A DNA stretch of 49,488 nucleotides from GCA-2862585 sp049890295 (GTDB lineage Bacteria > Bacteroidota > Bacteroidia > Flavobacteriales > UBA7312). The number at the start of each line of letters is the position of its first letter. Within the stretch, counting starts at the first letter, position 1. The translations under genes and the position numbers were made by a program. Where the stretch lies: positions 1 through 49,488 of the forward strand of contig JBMHBP010000016.1 in assembly GCA_049890295.1 (NCBI GenBank), given 5' to 3'. The notes beneath the pieces were generated by a model. The model ran no database searches. It saw nothing but the letters and a program-made list of their open reading frames with translations, and was not told where the DNA came from. Shown piece after piece: positions 16,682-25,381 of the stretch.

Positions 16682-19435
16682 TTATTTAGTTTTGATAAAC
16701 TTACCTATTTCCTTCTTCCCTTCGTAATGGATAATAACTACGTAATTCCCAACTTCTAATGTACTTATATCAATACGACTTTGTGATCTGTTTGATTGGT
16801 TCATCACTTCTTTACCCATTAAGTCAATTAATGTAATATCAAAATATTGAATATCAGATGGAAGGTCTATGTTTATATATGACTGAGCTGGATTTGGATA
16901 AATGTCAACTGAGTAATTTGACTCGCTATCGTTATCATCAAAATTAAATACTGAAGATGTATTATTAGATTTATAAATACCTCTTCCATGAGTTCCTACA
17001 TATACAACACCCTTGTTAGCACCAGGAAGATATTGTTGACGTAACATATGACAAGGTACTATTGGCATTCCATCATCTTCTAAAATCCAGCTAGAACCAT
17101 TATTACTTGAAGTATATACTCCAAACTCAGTTCCTATAATTATATTACTTGAATTGTGAACATCAATCACCGCAGAGTAAACTGGGAATGATGGTAAATT
17201 ACCCTGAATTGGTGTAAATGTTGGTGATTCAGATAAAGCATTAGTAGATCTGAAAACATGGGTGCCTGAAACATATCCTCCAACTGTAACCACTATGTGA
17301 TTATTATCATTAGGGTCAACAGCAATATCTGTAATTGTGTATGAGGCATTTAAGTTATCTAGCTCAGTATCATTAACGACTGCATTTGGGTTATCGAAAT
17401 CATCTGGAAAGTCATTTGTATCAAATTCGCCTACATCTAAATTAGAGTAGGTATCTGCAACCGTATCTAAATTTAGATTATCTGTTCTGTAGAGGTTATT
17501 TCCAAATGAGAAAAACATATGGTTTCCGTCAGCAGTAACTGAGATTCTTTCTATGGGAGAATTATAATTTTTAGTAACCTGGAACCAGTTAGGTGTTGTA
17601 CCAAAATCTAGTGCTTGTTTTGTCATGTACACACAATAACTAGATGATGATCCTGGTAAGGAAGTTGCAGCAAAAAACATACTTGTATCAATAGGGCTTC
17701 CGTCATTATCAACGCTTTCCCATAGGTGCATTGGGTTAATGAAAGTAGCAAACAATCCATCGTTTCCTTCCGTAGATGCTGTTTCTGCTAAACCAGCCAT
17801 TGTATCACCTAAGAAGTTTTCTATTGAACCGATTGAATTACCACCATCGGCAGATCGACGTGCAGAACCATTTTGGCTTTGTACGAACAAAATCTCTGGA
17901 TTTATGTAAGAAATCTGTGTATGTCCACCATCACCACCTGAGACCTCTACAGCTGCTTTGTTAGAAGCAGGATTACTGAAGTTTACAAATTGAGTACCAT
18001 TATCTTGTGTACCACCTATTACTTTTCCATCTTTGGAGTAATCTACTGTATAGAATTGAGTTACTCCATACCCTCTATTAAGTGATGAAAATGGTAAGCC
18101 ATTGTTATCTGTTCTAAATACACCACCATCATTACCTATGAAAAATCTATTAGGGTTATTTGGATCATAAACTATTTCATGTTGATCAGCATGAACATAA
18201 ATACCAGAGCCTTGCCAACCTGAAACCCAGTATGATAACGGCTCTATTCCGACACCATACTCAAATTCCCATAAATCTAGTCCACCGATGATAATTCTAT
18301 CTTTGTTAGATGGATCAACGGCTAAAGCCATACTGTAGTTGGCTTGTTCATTAAAAATATTATAAACAGGGGGTGTTGTCCCATTCCATCCTGGTAAAAT
18401 CATTGACCAACTTACTCCCTTATCGGTTGATCTGAAGATACCTTTGTAACGACCTAAACCACCCGTATTAGAGTAAATTGCATATATATAGTTTGGATCA
18501 GAGGGTGATACTGCTAATTCTATTCTTCCACTATTAGAACCGCCAAATACTGGAGGTACTGAAGTTAGATTTGAAAATGTACCACTATTTCCATTTTCCG
18601 AATAAGAAACCGTACTAAATTTTGAAGCAAACACTGCTCCGTCTGTAGTTACTTCTACATCAAAAAACTCACCTGTGGCTTCATTAGACCAGCTTGTACC
18701 ACCATCAGTAGACATCATTAATCCACCTCTTGTAGCTGCATAAACTGTATTTGGATCAGTTTTGTGAGCAGCCATTTCAGTAACTGCTGAAAAACCAAAG
18801 TTAGTGGAGATGAAGTTGGAAGGTGCTGTTGAAGGCAATTGTTCGAATGACGTACCTCCATCTGAAGATTTATAGATACCACCTCCGATAAAAGCGGTAG
18901 AACCATTTGAATTACCTCCTAAATTAGCTGTTGACCCTTCTCCAGTTCCGAAATAAATATCTCCATTAGTTGTTTGACAAATACTAACTACACCTGAGAA
19001 TTCTAGTTGATCTGTTCCATCAACTAAATTCCAGCTGTATCCAGAATTAACTGACTTCCATAAACCTCCAGAAACACCACCGGCGTAAATTATGTTGGAA
19101 TCATCTTTGTCAATTAAAATAGCTCGTGTTCTTCCACCAACGTTATCAGGCCCCATTTCTTGCCAGATCAAGGTTGTATTGGCAGCTTGAGATTGTCTGG
19201 CTGAGAGTCTTGCATTAACAGCATTTCTTGCTTCTAGAACTGCCTCTATTGGAATTTCACCATCAGAATTTGCTTTTAGACGATGTAAGTATTCAAGAGC
19301 ACCTTTAGCTCCGTATGAAGATATACTAGTCCTTTCAGAGACAGGTGTGTATAATTGATCATTAGTGCTTAGCAAGCCGAAAACAAAAAAGGCTGTTGCA
19401 CAAACCGTAATTGACGAAATAACAAATCTATTCAT
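16682..19435 (-). CDS. sortilin-like beta-propeller protein with T9SS sorting domain
   Basis: A large secreted protein of 917 residues. Residues 1-23 form a signal peptide or signal anchor. A linker rich in alanine and arginine (about 60-85) precedes a long region of BNR/VPS10-type repeats, each with Asp-box-like sequence such as SVNSGYSWN, SSDGGTSFE, STDGGTSWS, STDKGVSWS and SSNNGSSW. These build a propeller like sortilin, BNR glycosyl hydrolases and photosystem-assembly factors. The last 70 residues (from about 848, VDIYPNPAQSYINIDLP) are a T9SS type A sorting domain. No catalytic residues of sialidases are evident, so adhesion or binding is more likely than hydrolysis. The gene stands alone between lipA and the terminator. 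Confidence 0.92.
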   Translation of the reverse strand: MNRFVISSITVCATAFFVFGLLSTNDQLYTPVSERTSISSYGAKGALEYLHRLKANSDGEIPIEAVLEARNAVNARLSARQSQAANTTLIWQEMGPDNVGGRTRAILIDKDDSNIIYAGGVSGGLWKSVNSGYSWNLVDGTDQLEFSGVVSICQTTNGDIYFGTGEGSTANLGGNSNGSTAFIGGGIYKSSDGGTSFEQLPSTAPSNFISTNFGFSAVTEMAAHKTDPNTVYAATRGGLMMSTDGGTSWSNEATGEFFDVEVTTDGAVFASKFSTVSYSENGNSGTFSNLTSVPPVFGGSNSGRIELAVSPSDPNYIYAIYSNTGGLGRYKGIFRSTDKGVSWSMILPGWNGTTPPVYNIFNEQANYSMALAVDPSNKDRIIIGGLDLWEFEYGVGIEPLSYWVSGWQGSGIYVHADQHEIVYDPNNPNRFFIGNDGGVFRTDNNGLPFSSLNRGYGVTQFYTVDYSKDGKVIGGTQDNGTQFVNFSNPASNKAAVEVSGGDGGHTQISYINPEILFVQSQNGSARRSADGGNSIGSIENFLGDTMAGLAETASTEGNDGLFATFINPMHLWESVDNDGSPIDTSMFFAATSLPGSSSSYCVYMTKQALDFGTTPNWFQVTKNYNSPIERISVTADGNHMFFSFGNNLYRTDNLNLDTVADTYSNLDVGEFDTNDFPDDFDNPNAVVNDTELDNLNASYTITDIAVDPNDNNHIVVTVGGYVSGTHVFRSTNALSESPTFTPIQGNLPSFPVYSAVIDVHNSSNIIIGTEFGVYTSSNNGSSWILEDDGMPIVPCHMLRQQYLPGANKGVVYVGTHGRGIYKSNNTSSVFNFDDNDSESNYSVDIYPNPAQSYINIDLPSDIQYFDITLIDLMGKEVMNQSNRSQSRIDISTLEVGNYVVIIHYEGKKEIGKFIKTK

Positions 19436-19505
19436 TTTATAATTGTATTAGAAGGGTTAAATTTACGAATTATTATTATATTCATTAGTGAAGTTTTATT
19501 AAAAG

Positions 19506-20360
19506 TTATCCCATATGTTTTTCAGCTCTGTAAGATGATCTTACTAGGGGTGAACTTTCAACAAATCGGAATCCTTTCTCGAGACCTATAGTTTTAAACT
19601 TATCAAATTGTTCAGGCGTTATAAACTCTTTAACTGGTAAGTGTTTTGGGGTGGGTTGAAGGTATTGACCAATAGTCATAATATCAACTCCAACTGAACG
19701 AAGATCATCCATTGTTTCAATAACTTCTGCTTCAGTTTCGCCTAACCCAAGCATAATTCCAGATTTAGTTCGCATACCTCCATCCTTTAACTGTTTTAAT
19801 ACCGCCAAACTTCTATCGTATTTGGCTTGTATTCGAACTTCTCTTGTCAATCGACGAACGGTTTCTATGTTGTGAGAAACTATTTCAGGAGCTACATCTA
19901 TTATGCGTTGAACCTGTTCTTCATTTCCTTTAAAATCTGGGATTAAGGTCTCCATGGTTGTACCTGGACTTCTTCTTCTCACTGCTTTTACGGTTTCTAC
20001 CCACAATTTAGAGCCTCCGTCAGGAAGTTCATCTCTATCTACTGATGTAATCACACAATGTTTGACTCCCATTAATTTTACTGAGTTTGCTACCTTTTCT
20101 GGTTCTTCCCAATCTACTGGCAGCGGTCTTCCTGTTGCCACTGAACAGAAACCACAGGATCGGGTACAAATATTACCTAGTATCATAAAGGTCGCTGTAC
20201 CTTCTCCCCAACACTCGCCCATATTTGGACAATTACCACTTTCACATATAGTGTGTAGATTATTTTCAGAAACAAGTTTTCTGACATGTTTGTAATTTTT
20301 TCCTGTAGGGAGCTTGACCCTCAACCACTTAGGTTTTCTTTGTATAGTTTGCTCAGACAT
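19506..20360 (-). CDS. lipA: lipoyl synthase
   Basis: A radical-SAM enzyme that inserts two sulfurs into octanoyl groups on E2 and H proteins to make lipoyl cofactors. The auxiliary iron-sulfur cluster ligands are C39, C44 and C50 (CESGNCPNMGEC), and the radical-SAM cluster ligands are C65, C69 and C72 (CTRSCGFC). The C-terminal RSSYRAEKH serine motif is present. I chose MSEQTIQRK as the start (284 residues); a longer frame reaches 20 codons further into ytxJ and is not needed by the family. The ytxJ stop and this start overlap by one base (TAATG), so the two genes are coupled. Confidence 0.97.
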   Translation of the reverse strand: MSEQTIQRKPKWLRVKLPTGKNYKHVRKLVSENNLHTICESGNCPNMGECWGEGTATFMILGNICTRSCGFCSVATGRPLPVDWEEPEKVANSVKLMGVKHCVITSVDRDELPDGGSKLWVETVKAVRRRSPGTTMETLIPDFKGNEEQVQRIIDVAPEIVSHNIETVRRLTREVRIQAKYDRSLAVLKQLKDGGMRTKSGIMLGLGETEAEVIETMDDLRSVGVDIMTIGQYLQPTPKHLPVKEFITPEQFDKFKTIGLEKGFRFVESSPLVRSSYRAEKHMG

Positions 20361-20686
20361 TAAATGAAATCTATTGGGTTTGTGTGATTGATTGAGTTGT
20401 GGGAAGCATGCACAACACATTGACCATCTTTCAAAATGAGTAGTTGTGGTGATTCATGCTTCACATCAAAATCAGAAGAAATTTGATCCGAAATATCTCT
20501 ATGGTTTAGTAAATCCAAAAAATATGATGAAGATTTGGTTAAATCATATTCGCGTTCAAATCTTGATAAAACCATTTTACTAATAGAACATCGAGTACTA
20601 TGTTTAAAAATTATCACAAGTTTGTTAAATGATTCCGACTTTATATCGGTCAATTGATCTAAAGATGATAAATTTATCCAACTCAT
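20360..20686 (-). CDS. ytxJ: YtxJ-type bacilliredoxin (monothiol)
   Basis: A 108-residue thioredoxin-fold protein of the YtxJ family (DUF2847), proposed to remove bacillithiol from mixed disulfides on proteins. It has the family's IIFKHSTRCSIS motif with a single redox cysteine, C33, in the position of the thioredoxin CxxC; the second cysteine is replaced by serine-rich sequence. The ESPQLLILKDG segment corresponds to the cis-proline loop. It sits between the short lipoprotein and lipA, separated by zero and minus one bases. If correct, the cell probably makes bacillithiol; the synthesis genes are not in this window. Confidence 0.88.
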   Translation of the reverse strand: MSWINLSSLDQLTDIKSESFNKLVIIFKHSTRCSISKMVLSRFEREYDLTKSSSYFLDLLNHRDISDQISSDFDVKHESPQLLILKDGQCVVHASHNSINHTNPIDFI

Positions 20687-20812
20687 TTATGAAAGCTCAT
20701 AATTATTAACTGTTTTTCCAGAATAATTTGGGCATGGCTCTGAAACACCACAAGAACTAAATAAAACAATTGAGAGTATAAATACTGACATAAGTAATAA
20801 TGTCCTTTGCAT
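20687..20812 (-). CDS. short lipoprotein of 41 residues
   Basis: A very short reading frame that I translated from the minus strand. The protein starts MQRTLLLMSVF, has a hydrophobic core, and a lipobox VLFSSC with the lipidated cysteine at C21, leaving a mature peptide of only 21 residues containing PCPNYSG and a second cysteine, C27. The stop codon directly precedes the ytxJ start (TAAATG), and a Bacteroidota-type -7 element lies about 26 bases upstream of its ATG. The lipoprotein signal, abutting spacing and promoter together make it more credible than the overlapping 71-codon frame. The function is unknown. Small lipoproteins with a PCP motif beside ytxJ seem familiar to me from other flavobacteria, but I cannot verify that here. 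Confidence 0.75.
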   Translation of the reverse strand: MQRTLLLMSVFILSIVLFSSCGVSEPCPNYSGKTVNNYELS

Positions 20813-20838
20813 AGTTTAATTAACTTTATTAATAAGTA

Positions 20839-20867
20839 CAAAATTAACGAATTTATTTTGAAAAAAA
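20839..20867 (-). promoter_or_regulatory. probable promoter of the lipoprotein-ytxJ-lipA operon
   Basis: On the minus strand TAATTTTG (20839-20846) matches TAnnTTTG. A TTTT (20864-20867) 17 bases further upstream is the nearest -33-like element. Transcription would start some 20 bases before the lipoprotein ATG. It interleaves with the divergent ung promoter. Confidence 0.5.
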
Positions 20868-20887
20868 TAAGTGATAAACTAACTTTG
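20857..20887 (+). promoter_or_regulatory. probable promoter of ung
   Basis: TTTG (20857-20860), a 19-base spacer and TAACTTTG (20880-20887) match both elements of the Bacteroidota consensus. The ung GTG begins only four bases after the -7 element, so the transcript would start at or next to the start codon. Confidence 0.65.
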
Positions 20888-20891
20888 AGTC

Positions 20892-21569
20892 GTGTCAAGA
20901 AATTTAATTAAATTAGAAAAAAGCTGGAAAAACGAACTTCATTCATTTTTTGAAACATCTACTTTCAAATCTCTGAAAGAGTTTCTTATTGAAGAAAGAA
21001 AGCACCATACTATTTATCCTTCTGGAAGTAAGATTTTTTCAGCTTTCGATTTATGCCCTTTTGATTCGGTTAAAGTAGTGATTATAGGACAAGATCCCTA
21101 TCATGGGCCACAGCAGGCCAATGGGCTTTGTTTTTCTGTTTCAGATGGTGTTAAACCACCGCCATCGCTACAAAATATTTTCAAAGAAATACAAACAGAT
21201 TTGGAGGTTGAGATACCAAAATCTGGAAATTTGGAACACTGGGCCAAACAGGGCGTATTAATGCTAAATGCTACACTTACAGTACGGGCCAAATTTGCTG
21301 GATCTCATCAAAAAAAAGGGTGGGAAGAGTTTACCGATTTAGTGATTCAAACCTTATCTGATAAAAAAGAAAATTTAATTTTTATTCTTTGGGGGAAGTT
21401 TGCTCAAAATAAGGCTACAATGATTGATCAAAACAATCATTTTGTACTTAAAGCGGCACACCCTTCGCCATTCTCTGCACACAGTGGTTTTTTTGGGTGC
21501 AAACATTTTTCAAAAACTAACGCTATACTTCATCAATTAAACAAAACTGAAATTAATTGGCTCAAATAA
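20892..21569 (+). CDS. ung: uracil-DNA glycosylase
   Basis: It removes uracil from DNA to start base-excision repair. The 225 residues have the catalytic water-activating D68 in GQDPYHGPQQANGLCFS, the LMLNATLTVR segment, the FILWGKFAQNK strand and the HPSPFSAHSGFFGCKHFS loop with the catalytic histidine. A GTG start is used: an in-frame TGA lies a few bases upstream, and no ATG or TTG occurs before the conserved SWKNEL segment. A leaderless transcript is possible given the promoter position. The transpeptidase gene begins inside its last codons. Confidence 0.95.
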   Translation: MSRNLIKLEKSWKNELHSFFETSTFKSLKEFLIEERKHHTIYPSGSKIFSAFDLCPFDSVKVVIIGQDPYHGPQQANGLCFSVSDGVKPPPSLQNIFKEIQTDLEVEIPKSGNLEHWAKQGVLMLNATLTVRAKFAGSHQKKGWEEFTDLVIQTLSDKKENLIFILWGKFAQNKATMIDQNNHFVLKAAHPSPFSAHSGFFGCKHFSKTNAILHQLNKTEINWLK

Positions 21570-22144
21570 TACTTACTTTTTTGTTATTATCATTTTCAAA
21601 CAATGATGCTGTCATTGAAATCGTCGATAATTATTGTCGTAATGTAAAAGGAGAAACTTACGATGAAATTTTATACGTCAGTGTTAAAAATCAAATGCTT
21701 TACCATATTAAAAAAAATAAAGTAGTTAATCAGTACCCTGTATCAACAGCAAAAAAAGGAGTAGGCAACCTCATAGGTAGTGAAAAAACTCCACTTGGAT
21801 TACATTCAATAAAAGAAAAATATGGCTCAAATACTCCTGAGAATGGCAGAATGATTGGAAGGGTATATTATGGTCAAATAGCAACTATTTATATGGATAC
21901 TACTAGTTCCAAAACAGATGATATCACCTCAAGAATATTATGGTTAGAAGGGTTAGAGAATGGCCTAAACAAAGGAGGAAATATAGACTCCTACATGCGC
22001 TATATCTACATACACGGAACATCAGAAGAGGGCAAAATAGGGACTCCTGTGTCTCATGGGTGTATTAGAATGTTAAATAAAGATGTGATTGAACTTTTTT
22101 CAAATGTAAAGTTGAATACAAAAGTGTTAATCTTGGATAAATAA
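21557..22144 (+). CDS. L,D-transpeptidase (YkuD domain)
   Basis: A periplasmic peptidoglycan enzyme of 195 residues that forms 3-3 crosslinks or attaches proteins to the wall. After a short hydrophobic N-terminus (IILTFLLLSFS, probable signal peptide) the YkuD domain covers about residues 36-195. The active site reads IHGT (H153) and SHGCIRM (C169), the canonical pattern, and the KTPLG segment lies near residue 77. The start is a TTG inside the end of ung (13-base overlap), because an in-frame stop precedes it and no ATG is available before the domain. The exact start is therefore uncertain; the enzyme class is not. Confidence 0.88.
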   Translation: MAQIILTFLLLSFSNNDAVIEIVDNYCRNVKGETYDEILYVSVKNQMLYHIKKNKVVNQYPVSTAKKGVGNLIGSEKTPLGLHSIKEKYGSNTPENGRMIGRVYYGQIATIYMDTTSSKTDDITSRILWLEGLENGLNKGGNIDSYMRYIYIHGTSEEGKIGTPVSHGCIRMLNKDVIELFSNVKLNTKVLILDK

Positions 22145-22166
22145 GCTTAAATTAGCCGATGACAAT

Positions 22167-23402
22167 ATGGAATATTTAATAATAACACTACTTCTAACAG
22201 GTTTTGGATGGCTTTTTTATCAAAGTAGAATCCAACCTAAACAAGATAATAATTCGGAAAAAGAAGATTTAATACAACAAATTATTGAGCTTAAATCAGA
22301 ACTAAGTGCTAAAGACGAACGACTAAAAATTCTACACGAAAAAATAACTGAAAATGAAATCTCTAAAGAGGAGAACGAAGAGCGACTGACAAAAGAGTTT
22401 GAAAATTTAGCCCATAAAATCCTTGAACTTAACTCTGAAAAATTTAAGAAACAGAATAAAGAACAGATTAGTAATTTATTAGGTCCATTAAGTGATCAAA
22501 TAGAAAAATTTAAGAAGAAAGTAGAAGACACAAATGAAAAAGGTGTTGAGCGTAACACAATTTTACTTCAAAAAATTAATAGTCTTGAGTCATTAAATAA
22601 TAAACTCAGTCAGGATGCTTTGAATTTAACAAATGCCCTAAAAGGTGATTCTAAAACACAAGGGGATTGGGGAGAAAATAGACTTGAGCTAATTTTAGAA
22701 AAATCTGGCTTAAAAAATGGTGTTCATTTCAGTACCCAAGGGGGCTATAAAGATGATGAGGGTAAACTTAAAAAACCAGATTTCATTATTAATTTACCAG
22801 ATAACAAGCACTTAATAATCGATAGTAAAGTGTCTCTAACAGCATATCTTGAATATTATGAAAGTGAAAATGAAATTACTGAAAAACACGCCATCAAAAA
22901 ACACATTGAAAGTATCAAGAGACATTACTTAGATTTGAGTAGTAAGGACTACCCCAGTTTATATGGTATCAATGCACCTGATCATGTACTTATGTTTGTT
23001 CCTAACGAACCAGCCTTAATGTTAGCTCTAAATGAAGATAAAAACTTATTCATAGACGCCCTAGAAAAAGATATTGTTCTGGTATCCACCTCAACATTAT
23101 TAGCAACACTTAGCACAGTTGCTTCTATTTGGAAACAAGAAGATCAAAAACGAAATGCATTAGAAATAGCTAAAGAAGGTGGATTACTTTATGATAAATT
23201 TGAAAGTTTTGTTCAAGATTTAATAAAAGTAGGAAAAAGTTTAAGAACCTCTAAAGAAAGCTATGATGATGCTATGAACAAACTCACTGATGGTAGAGGT
23301 AATATTATTAAGAAAATTGAAAATCTCAAACAATTAGGAGCAAAAACAAAAAAAAGCTTACCACAAAATATTTTAGATAGAGCTAAGGAAGATGAAAATT
23401 AG
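22167..23402 (+). CDS. rmuC: RmuC-family protein, predicted DNA recombination limiter
   Basis: 411 residues: an N-terminal membrane helix (about 1-18), a charged coiled coil (about 30-165) and the RmuC domain with the family signature KTQGDWGENRLELILEKSGL, followed by the restriction-endonuclease-like core (KKPDFIINLPDNKHLIIDSKVSLTAY has the D..., SK pattern). In Escherichia coli loss of RmuC raises inversion of short repeats; the fold suggests a nuclease, but activity is not established. It lies 22 bases after the transpeptidase and overlaps rlmB by 11 bases. Confidence 0.93.
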   Translation: MEYLIITLLLTGFGWLFYQSRIQPKQDNNSEKEDLIQQIIELKSELSAKDERLKILHEKITENEISKEENEERLTKEFENLAHKILELNSEKFKKQNKEQISNLLGPLSDQIEKFKKKVEDTNEKGVERNTILLQKINSLESLNNKLSQDALNLTNALKGDSKTQGDWGENRLELILEKSGLKNGVHFSTQGGYKDDEGKLKKPDFIINLPDNKHLIIDSKVSLTAYLEYYESENEITEKHAIKKHIESIKRHYLDLSSKDYPSLYGINAPDHVLMFVPNEPALMLALNEDKNLFIDALEKDIVLVSTSTLLATLSTVASIWKQEDQKRNALEIAKEGGLLYDKFESFVQDLIKVGKSLRTSKESYDDAMNKLTDGRGNIIKKIENLKQLGAKTKKSLPQNILDRAKEDEN

Positions 23403-24144
23403 TAAATACGAAAATGGGATTTTTGGAATTCGTCCAATAATCGAAGCCCTCCATTCAGGAAAAGAGTTTGACACCCTGTTTATTCAAAAGGGTTTGAAGA
23501 GTGACAACTTTTCTGAACTTTGGGATTTGATCAGAAAACATCGGGTCAACTACAAACATGTACCAGTTGAAAAATTAAATCGATTAACTCGTAAAAATCA
23601 TCAGGGCGTATTTGCTTTTATCTCCCCAATACTTTTTCATAGAACTGAAAATATTATTCCTCAACTTTTTGAACAAGGCAAAACACCATTAATCCTCATA
23701 TTAGATAGGATTACTGACGTAAGGAATTTTGGCGCTATAGCAAGAACGGCCGAATGCAGCGGTGTTGATGCTATTATTGTACCTGAAAAAGGAAGTGCAG
23801 CTATCAATGGTGACGCAATGAAAACATCAGTAGGTGCCTTAGCAAGTGTCCCAATTTGTAGAGAATTTAATTTGAAGGCTACAATAGATTTTTTAAGGCA
23901 AAGTGGGCTACAAATTGTAGGTTGTACTGAAAAAACTAATCAATTTATCTATAAAGTAAACTATAAACTACCTACAGCTATCATTTTGGGTTCAGAAGAA
24001 GATGGTATTTCAGAAGAATATTTGAAGTTATGTAACTTCAAAACAAAAATACCTTTAGCTGGTTCAATAGATTCATTGAATGTTTCTGTTTCTGCAGGAG
24101 TAATTTTATACGAAGCAATAAGACAACGCAATGAGCTCTTTTAA
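23392..24144 (+). CDS. rlmB: 23S rRNA (guanosine-2'-O)-methyltransferase, SpoU/TrmH family
   Basis: A 250-residue SPOUT methyltransferase. The N-terminal substrate-binding domain (FGIRPIIEALHSGKEFD) is followed by the catalytic knot with motif 1 LDRITDVRNFGAIARTAE, motif 2 ILGSEEDGIS and motif 3 IPLAGSIDSLNVSVSAGVILYEA. This layout matches RlmB, which modifies G2251 of 23S rRNA in Escherichia coli; a tRNA-specific TrmH paralogue would usually lack the N-terminal domain. The gene overlaps both rmuC and the helicase gene, so translation of the three is coupled. Confidence 0.9.
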   Translation: MKISKYENGIFGIRPIIEALHSGKEFDTLFIQKGLKSDNFSELWDLIRKHRVNYKHVPVEKLNRLTRKNHQGVFAFISPILFHRTENIIPQLFEQGKTPLILILDRITDVRNFGAIARTAECSGVDAIIVPEKGSAAINGDAMKTSVGALASVPICREFNLKATIDFLRQSGLQIVGCTEKTNQFIYKVNYKLPTAIILGSEEDGISEEYLKLCNFKTKIPLAGSIDSLNVSVSAGVILYEAIRQRNELF

Positions 24145-25348
24145 AGATTTTAATTTTACCCCGCAACTCAATGAAGGGTTGGAAATGATGGGATTTGAAA
24201 CACCAACTCCTATTCAAGAACAGTCTATACCTCATATTTTAGCTAATAAGGATATTATAGCATGTGCTCAAACCGGAACTGGAAAGACAGCTGCATTTGT
24301 TCTACCAATATTACATAAATTATATGGTAATCAATCCAAAAAAATAAATACTATAATTATTTCTCCAACTAGAGAATTAGCAATTCAAATTGACCGCCAA
24401 GTTGAAGGTTTTAGTTACTTTACTAATGCATCTTCATTTGCAATTTATGGTGGTGGAACTGGCCCAGATTTTGATGCCCAAAAGAATGCTATTAAAAATG
24501 GATCCGACATATTAGTATGTACGCCTGGTAGACTACTTGCTCACATGAAATTTAATTATTTTGATCCTTCAGGTATCAAACATCTCATACTAGATGAGGC
24601 TGATAGAATGTTAGATATGGGCTTTTATGAAGATATCATAAGTATTGTAAAAAAACTACCTGAAAAAAGACAAAACCTTTTGTTTTCCGCTACAATGCCT
24701 CCCAAAATAAGAAAGTTAGCTAATGAAATATTAACTGAACCAATCAGCATAAGCTTAAGTATTTCTAAACCTGCAGAAGGAATTTCTCAAAAGGCATTCA
24801 TGGTTTATGATCATCAGAAGATTAACCTTACCAAAGAGCTTCTAAAAGACAAGGAACTCAATCATGTTCTTATTTTTTGTTCTACAAAAAAAAGTGTGAA
24901 AGATTTAACAAGAAGTCTTAATAAAATAGGTTTACCTGCCAAGGATATTCATTCCGATTTAGAACAAGATGAACGAGAAAGAGCACTGTTAGATTTTAAA
25001 AATAAAAAAATTAAAATCTTAGTTGCCACTGATATACTTTCTAGAGGTATCGATATAAAAGGGATTGAAATTGTAATAAATTTTGAGGTACCTAATGATG
25101 CTGAAGATTATGTGCATAGAATTGGCCGTACTGCTAGAGCTGACAGAAAAGGAGAAGCAATTACATTTATCAACGCCGAACAATGTAGAAAGTTCAAACA
25201 AATTGAAGATCTTATTGAAAAAACCATAGAAAAAACAGCACTGCCATCTCACTTCGAAAAAGGTCCTGAATACACAGTAAAAAACGATAAAAAAAGACAT
25301 CGCCGATTTAAACAACACAAAAAGAAAAAAAAATGGAGTAAAAAATAA
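24131..25348 (+). CDS. DEAD-box RNA helicase, RhlE-like
   Basis: An ATP-dependent RNA helicase of 405 residues. The Q motif (TPIQEQSIPHIL), Walker A AQTGTGKT (residues 46-53), DEAD at 154-157, the SAT motif (FSATMPP) and the C-terminal HRIGRTARA are all present. The tail is very basic (RRFKQHKKKKKWSKK) and probably binds RNA. The short C-terminus and overall order fit RhlE rather than DeaD or DbpA. It probably acts in ribosome assembly or RNA decay, which would agree with the rRNA methyltransferase just upstream, with which it overlaps by 14 bases. Confidence 0.93.
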   Translation: MSSFKDFNFTPQLNEGLEMMGFETPTPIQEQSIPHILANKDIIACAQTGTGKTAAFVLPILHKLYGNQSKKINTIIISPTRELAIQIDRQVEGFSYFTNASSFAIYGGGTGPDFDAQKNAIKNGSDILVCTPGRLLAHMKFNYFDPSGIKHLILDEADRMLDMGFYEDIISIVKKLPEKRQNLLFSATMPPKIRKLANEILTEPISISLSISKPAEGISQKAFMVYDHQKINLTKELLKDKELNHVLIFCSTKKSVKDLTRSLNKIGLPAKDIHSDLEQDERERALLDFKNKKIKILVATDILSRGIDIKGIEIVINFEVPNDAEDYVHRIGRTARADRKGEAITFINAEQCRKFKQIEDLIEKTIEKTALPSHFEKGPEYTVKNDKKRHRRFKQHKKKKKWSKK

Positions 25349-25351
25349 TCT

Positions 25352-25359
25352 TATATTTG
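25352..25359 (+). promoter_or_regulatory. possible -7 promoter element
   Basis: TATATTTG matches TAnnTTTG and lies 22 bases before the small membrane protein start, but I see no TTTG about 19 bases further upstream. The following gene may be read from here, from the upstream operon, or both. Confidence 0.35.
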
Positions 25360-25381
25360 GGTTTAATCAATACTTAAAACT

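Noticed and set aside
17776..17964. Plus-strand frame rich in histidine inside the sortilin-like gene
   Set aside because: It is the reverse complement of glycine- and serine-rich repeat codons and has no start signals or homology that I can see.
20361..20420. Upstream ATG for lipA
   Set aside because: It would overlap ytxJ by 61 bases and add a cysteine-containing leader not found in the family; the TAATG junction is the natural start.
20683..20898. 71-codon frame on the minus strand covering the lipoprotein region
   Set aside because: It has no recognisable domain, overlaps the start of ung and lies out of frame with a credible lipoprotein gene that abuts ytxJ and has its own promoter.
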